Positions 62,908-64,000 of a DNA stretch of 64,000 nt are shown here, one piece after another. The DNA comes from SIRX01 sp965214475. GTDB taxonomy: Bacteria > Actinomycetota > Rubrobacteria > Rubrobacterales > Rubrobacteraceae. The notes beneath the pieces were generated by a model. It did no database searches. It was not told the DNA's origin and worked only from the letters and a program-made list of their open reading frames with translations. The stretch is from assembly GCA_965214475.1 (NCBI GenBank), contig OZ243953.1, positions 2,666,001 through 2,730,000 on the forward strand. The letters are read 5' to 3'. Numbering within the stretch: position 1 is the first letter of the stretch; the number at the start of each line of letters is the position of its first letter. The position numbers and the translations under genes were made by a program.

Positions 62908-64000
62908 TTATTTCCAATTGCGGCTGGAGCGGGAGGCTAGGAAAGCCGGCACCTTATCTTTCGTAAGGGCCTTTGCGAAATAATATCCTTGTGCCAGGTC
63001 GCATCCTAGCTCTCGCAATCGCTTCAATTGGTCGGAGGTTTCCACGCCTTCCGCGATCACCTTCAAGTCCAGGGCGTGGGCAAGGCTTATGGCTGCTGAG
63101 ACTATGACCTGGTCTTTGTGATCTTCTTCGAGTCTTTCGACGAACGAACGATCTATCTTCACGTAATCGACCGGTAAGCGCTTTAGGTAATCCAGAGAGG
63201 AGTATCCGGTCCCGAAGTCGTCTATGGCGAGTCTTATACCCTGGTCTTTCAACGCCTGGAGCGCTTCGAGTATAGATTTCTCGTCTTGCATCACGACTTC
63301 CTCGGTGATCTCCAGCATCAAGTTGTGCGGGGCGAGGTTTGCTTCCCGCAGTTGTCTCGCTATTTGTTCTGTTAGATCCGGCTGCTGAAGCTGTTTCTGG
63401 TAGAGATTTACGCTGACCACCAAGGATGAGGAGTACTGCTCCCGCCATTTGCGTATGTGGTGACAAGAATCTTCCAGCACCCTCTGCTCGATATGTAAGA
63501 TCAGACCGGTCTCCTCCGCAACTGGGAGGAACTGTTTGGGAGGTATGAGCCCACGGCTCGGGTGCTCCCAGCGCACCAGCGCTTCGAACCCGAAGACCTC
63601 GCCGGTTTCGAGAAAAACTTCGGGCTGATAATGGACTACGAACTCATTGTTTTCGATGCCCCGCCGGAGTTCGTTCTCTAGGTCCAGGCGCTCTTGAAGA
63701 CGGAGGGTCATGCCGGGCTCGAAGACCATGTACTGAGCCTTGCCGTTCCTCTTTGCTTCGTACATCGCCGCGTCCGCGTTACGCAGCAGGTCTTCCGGGT
63801 CTTCTTGGGATGAGTTGCCGACGGCGATTCCAATGCTGACGTTCGTAAAGACTTGTTGCTGCTGAATCTCGAAGGGAGCCCCGAACGCTTCCGAGATTCG
63901 CTCCGCCACTCTCTTGGCTTCTTCTACATTATTAATGTTCTCTAGCAGCATGGTGAATTCGTCCCCGCCGAAGCGCGCCAGGGTATCCTCGGGCCTAAGA
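62908..64000 (-). CDS. GGDEF-EAL protein, cut by the right edge
   Basis: The visible 364 residues begin inside a GGDEF domain (LARFGGDEFTMLLEN) and continue into a complete EAL domain: FGFEALVRWEHPSRGLIPPKQFLPVAEE, NLMLEITEEVV, DDFGTGYSSLDYLKRLPVDYVKID, LKVIAEGVETSDQ in parts. The EAL active-site residues appear intact; the GGDEF motif too. So it may make or break c-di-GMP. The start lies beyond base 64000. Confidence 0.92.
   Translation of the reverse strand, partial: LRPEDTLARFGGDEFTMLLENINNVEEAKRVAERISEAFGAPFEIQQQQVFTNVSIGIAVGNSSQEDPEDLLRNADAAMYEAKRNGKAQYMVFEPGMTLRLQERLDLENELRRGIENNEFVVHYQPEVFLETGEVFGFEALVRWEHPSRGLIPPKQFLPVAEETGLILHIEQRVLEDSCHHIRKWREQYSSSLVVSVNLYQKQLQQPDLTEQIARQLREANLAPHNLMLEITEEVVMQDEKSILEALQALKDQGIRLAIDDFGTGYSSLDYLKRLPVDYVKIDRSFVERLEEDHKDQVIVSAAISLAHALDLKVIAEGVETSDQLKRLRELGCDLAQGYYFAKALTKDKVPAFLASRSSRNWK

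Overview
The window looks like a chromosomal segment of a Gram-positive-type actinobacterium, most likely from the Rubrobacter lineage. That assignment is an inference from gene content and moderate-to-high G+C seen by eye; no search was run. Supporting content: a class I-type PHA synthase, a class E-like sortase, a CCA-adding enzyme beside a tRNA-Arg gene without encoded CCA, a CBS/DUF294 regulator next to a sodium:solute symporter, and many multi-domain sensor kinases.

Layout. 1-5.1 kb: left-truncated alpha-glucan phosphorylase, then a decayed sensory cluster (CHASE kinase, REC-PAS-PAS-kinase, response regulator), each with in-frame stops. 5.1-10.5 kb: a hypothetical gene, an epimerase, PHA synthase, a HigBA module with a frameshifted toxin and a perfect palindrome upstream, and two thioredoxin-fold proteins. 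10.5-16.6 kb: broken alpha/beta hydrolase, broken voltage-gated K+ channel, broken symporter, then an intact cNMP/CBS/DUF294 regulator. 16.6-27 kb: mostly intact genes (App1-like phosphatase, ACT protein, FemAB-like protein, tRNA-Arg, atypical OmpR regulator, sugar-nucleotide pyrophosphorylase, MurB, NYN protein, STAS protein, CCA enzyme, rhodanese, sortase). 27.5-33.6 kb: a predicted blue-light LOV histidine kinase, a 1000-bp IS630-type element inserted in its stop codon, a NarL-type regulator and two small receiver-like proteins that lack the phospho-acceptor Asp. 33.6-62.7 kb: a large exopolysaccharide region. It holds a PQQ-type sugar dehydrogenase, two nucleotide-sugar dehydrogenases, two GH26-like secreted proteins, three glycosyltransferases, Wzx, Wzy, Wzz and BY-kinase homologues, a sulfotransferase, a PIG-L deacetylase, a WbaP-type initiating transferase, a PMI cupin and a UDP-glucuronate decarboxylase, with IS scars and decayed GGDEF genes in between. 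62.9-64 kb: a GGDEF-EAL protein running off the right edge.

How it fits together: the 43-63 kb genes form a plausible Wzx/Wzy-type route for a uronic-acid/xylose-containing, possibly sulfated surface polysaccharide. WbaP starts the lipid-linked unit, GTs extend it, the sulfotransferase and deacetylase may modify it, Wzx flips it, Wzy polymerises it, and Wzz/BY-kinase control length. Light (LOV kinase) and c-di-GMP (GGDEF/EAL) genes flank it, suggesting but not proving environmental control.

The most striking global signal is decay. At least seven signalling or transport genes carry one or more in-frame stops (TAG, TAA and TGA all occur), or frameshifts, while central-metabolism and wall genes between them are intact. 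All three stops also end intact genes, so stop-codon recoding is unlikely. Recent pseudogenisation, or local sequence error, explains it better.
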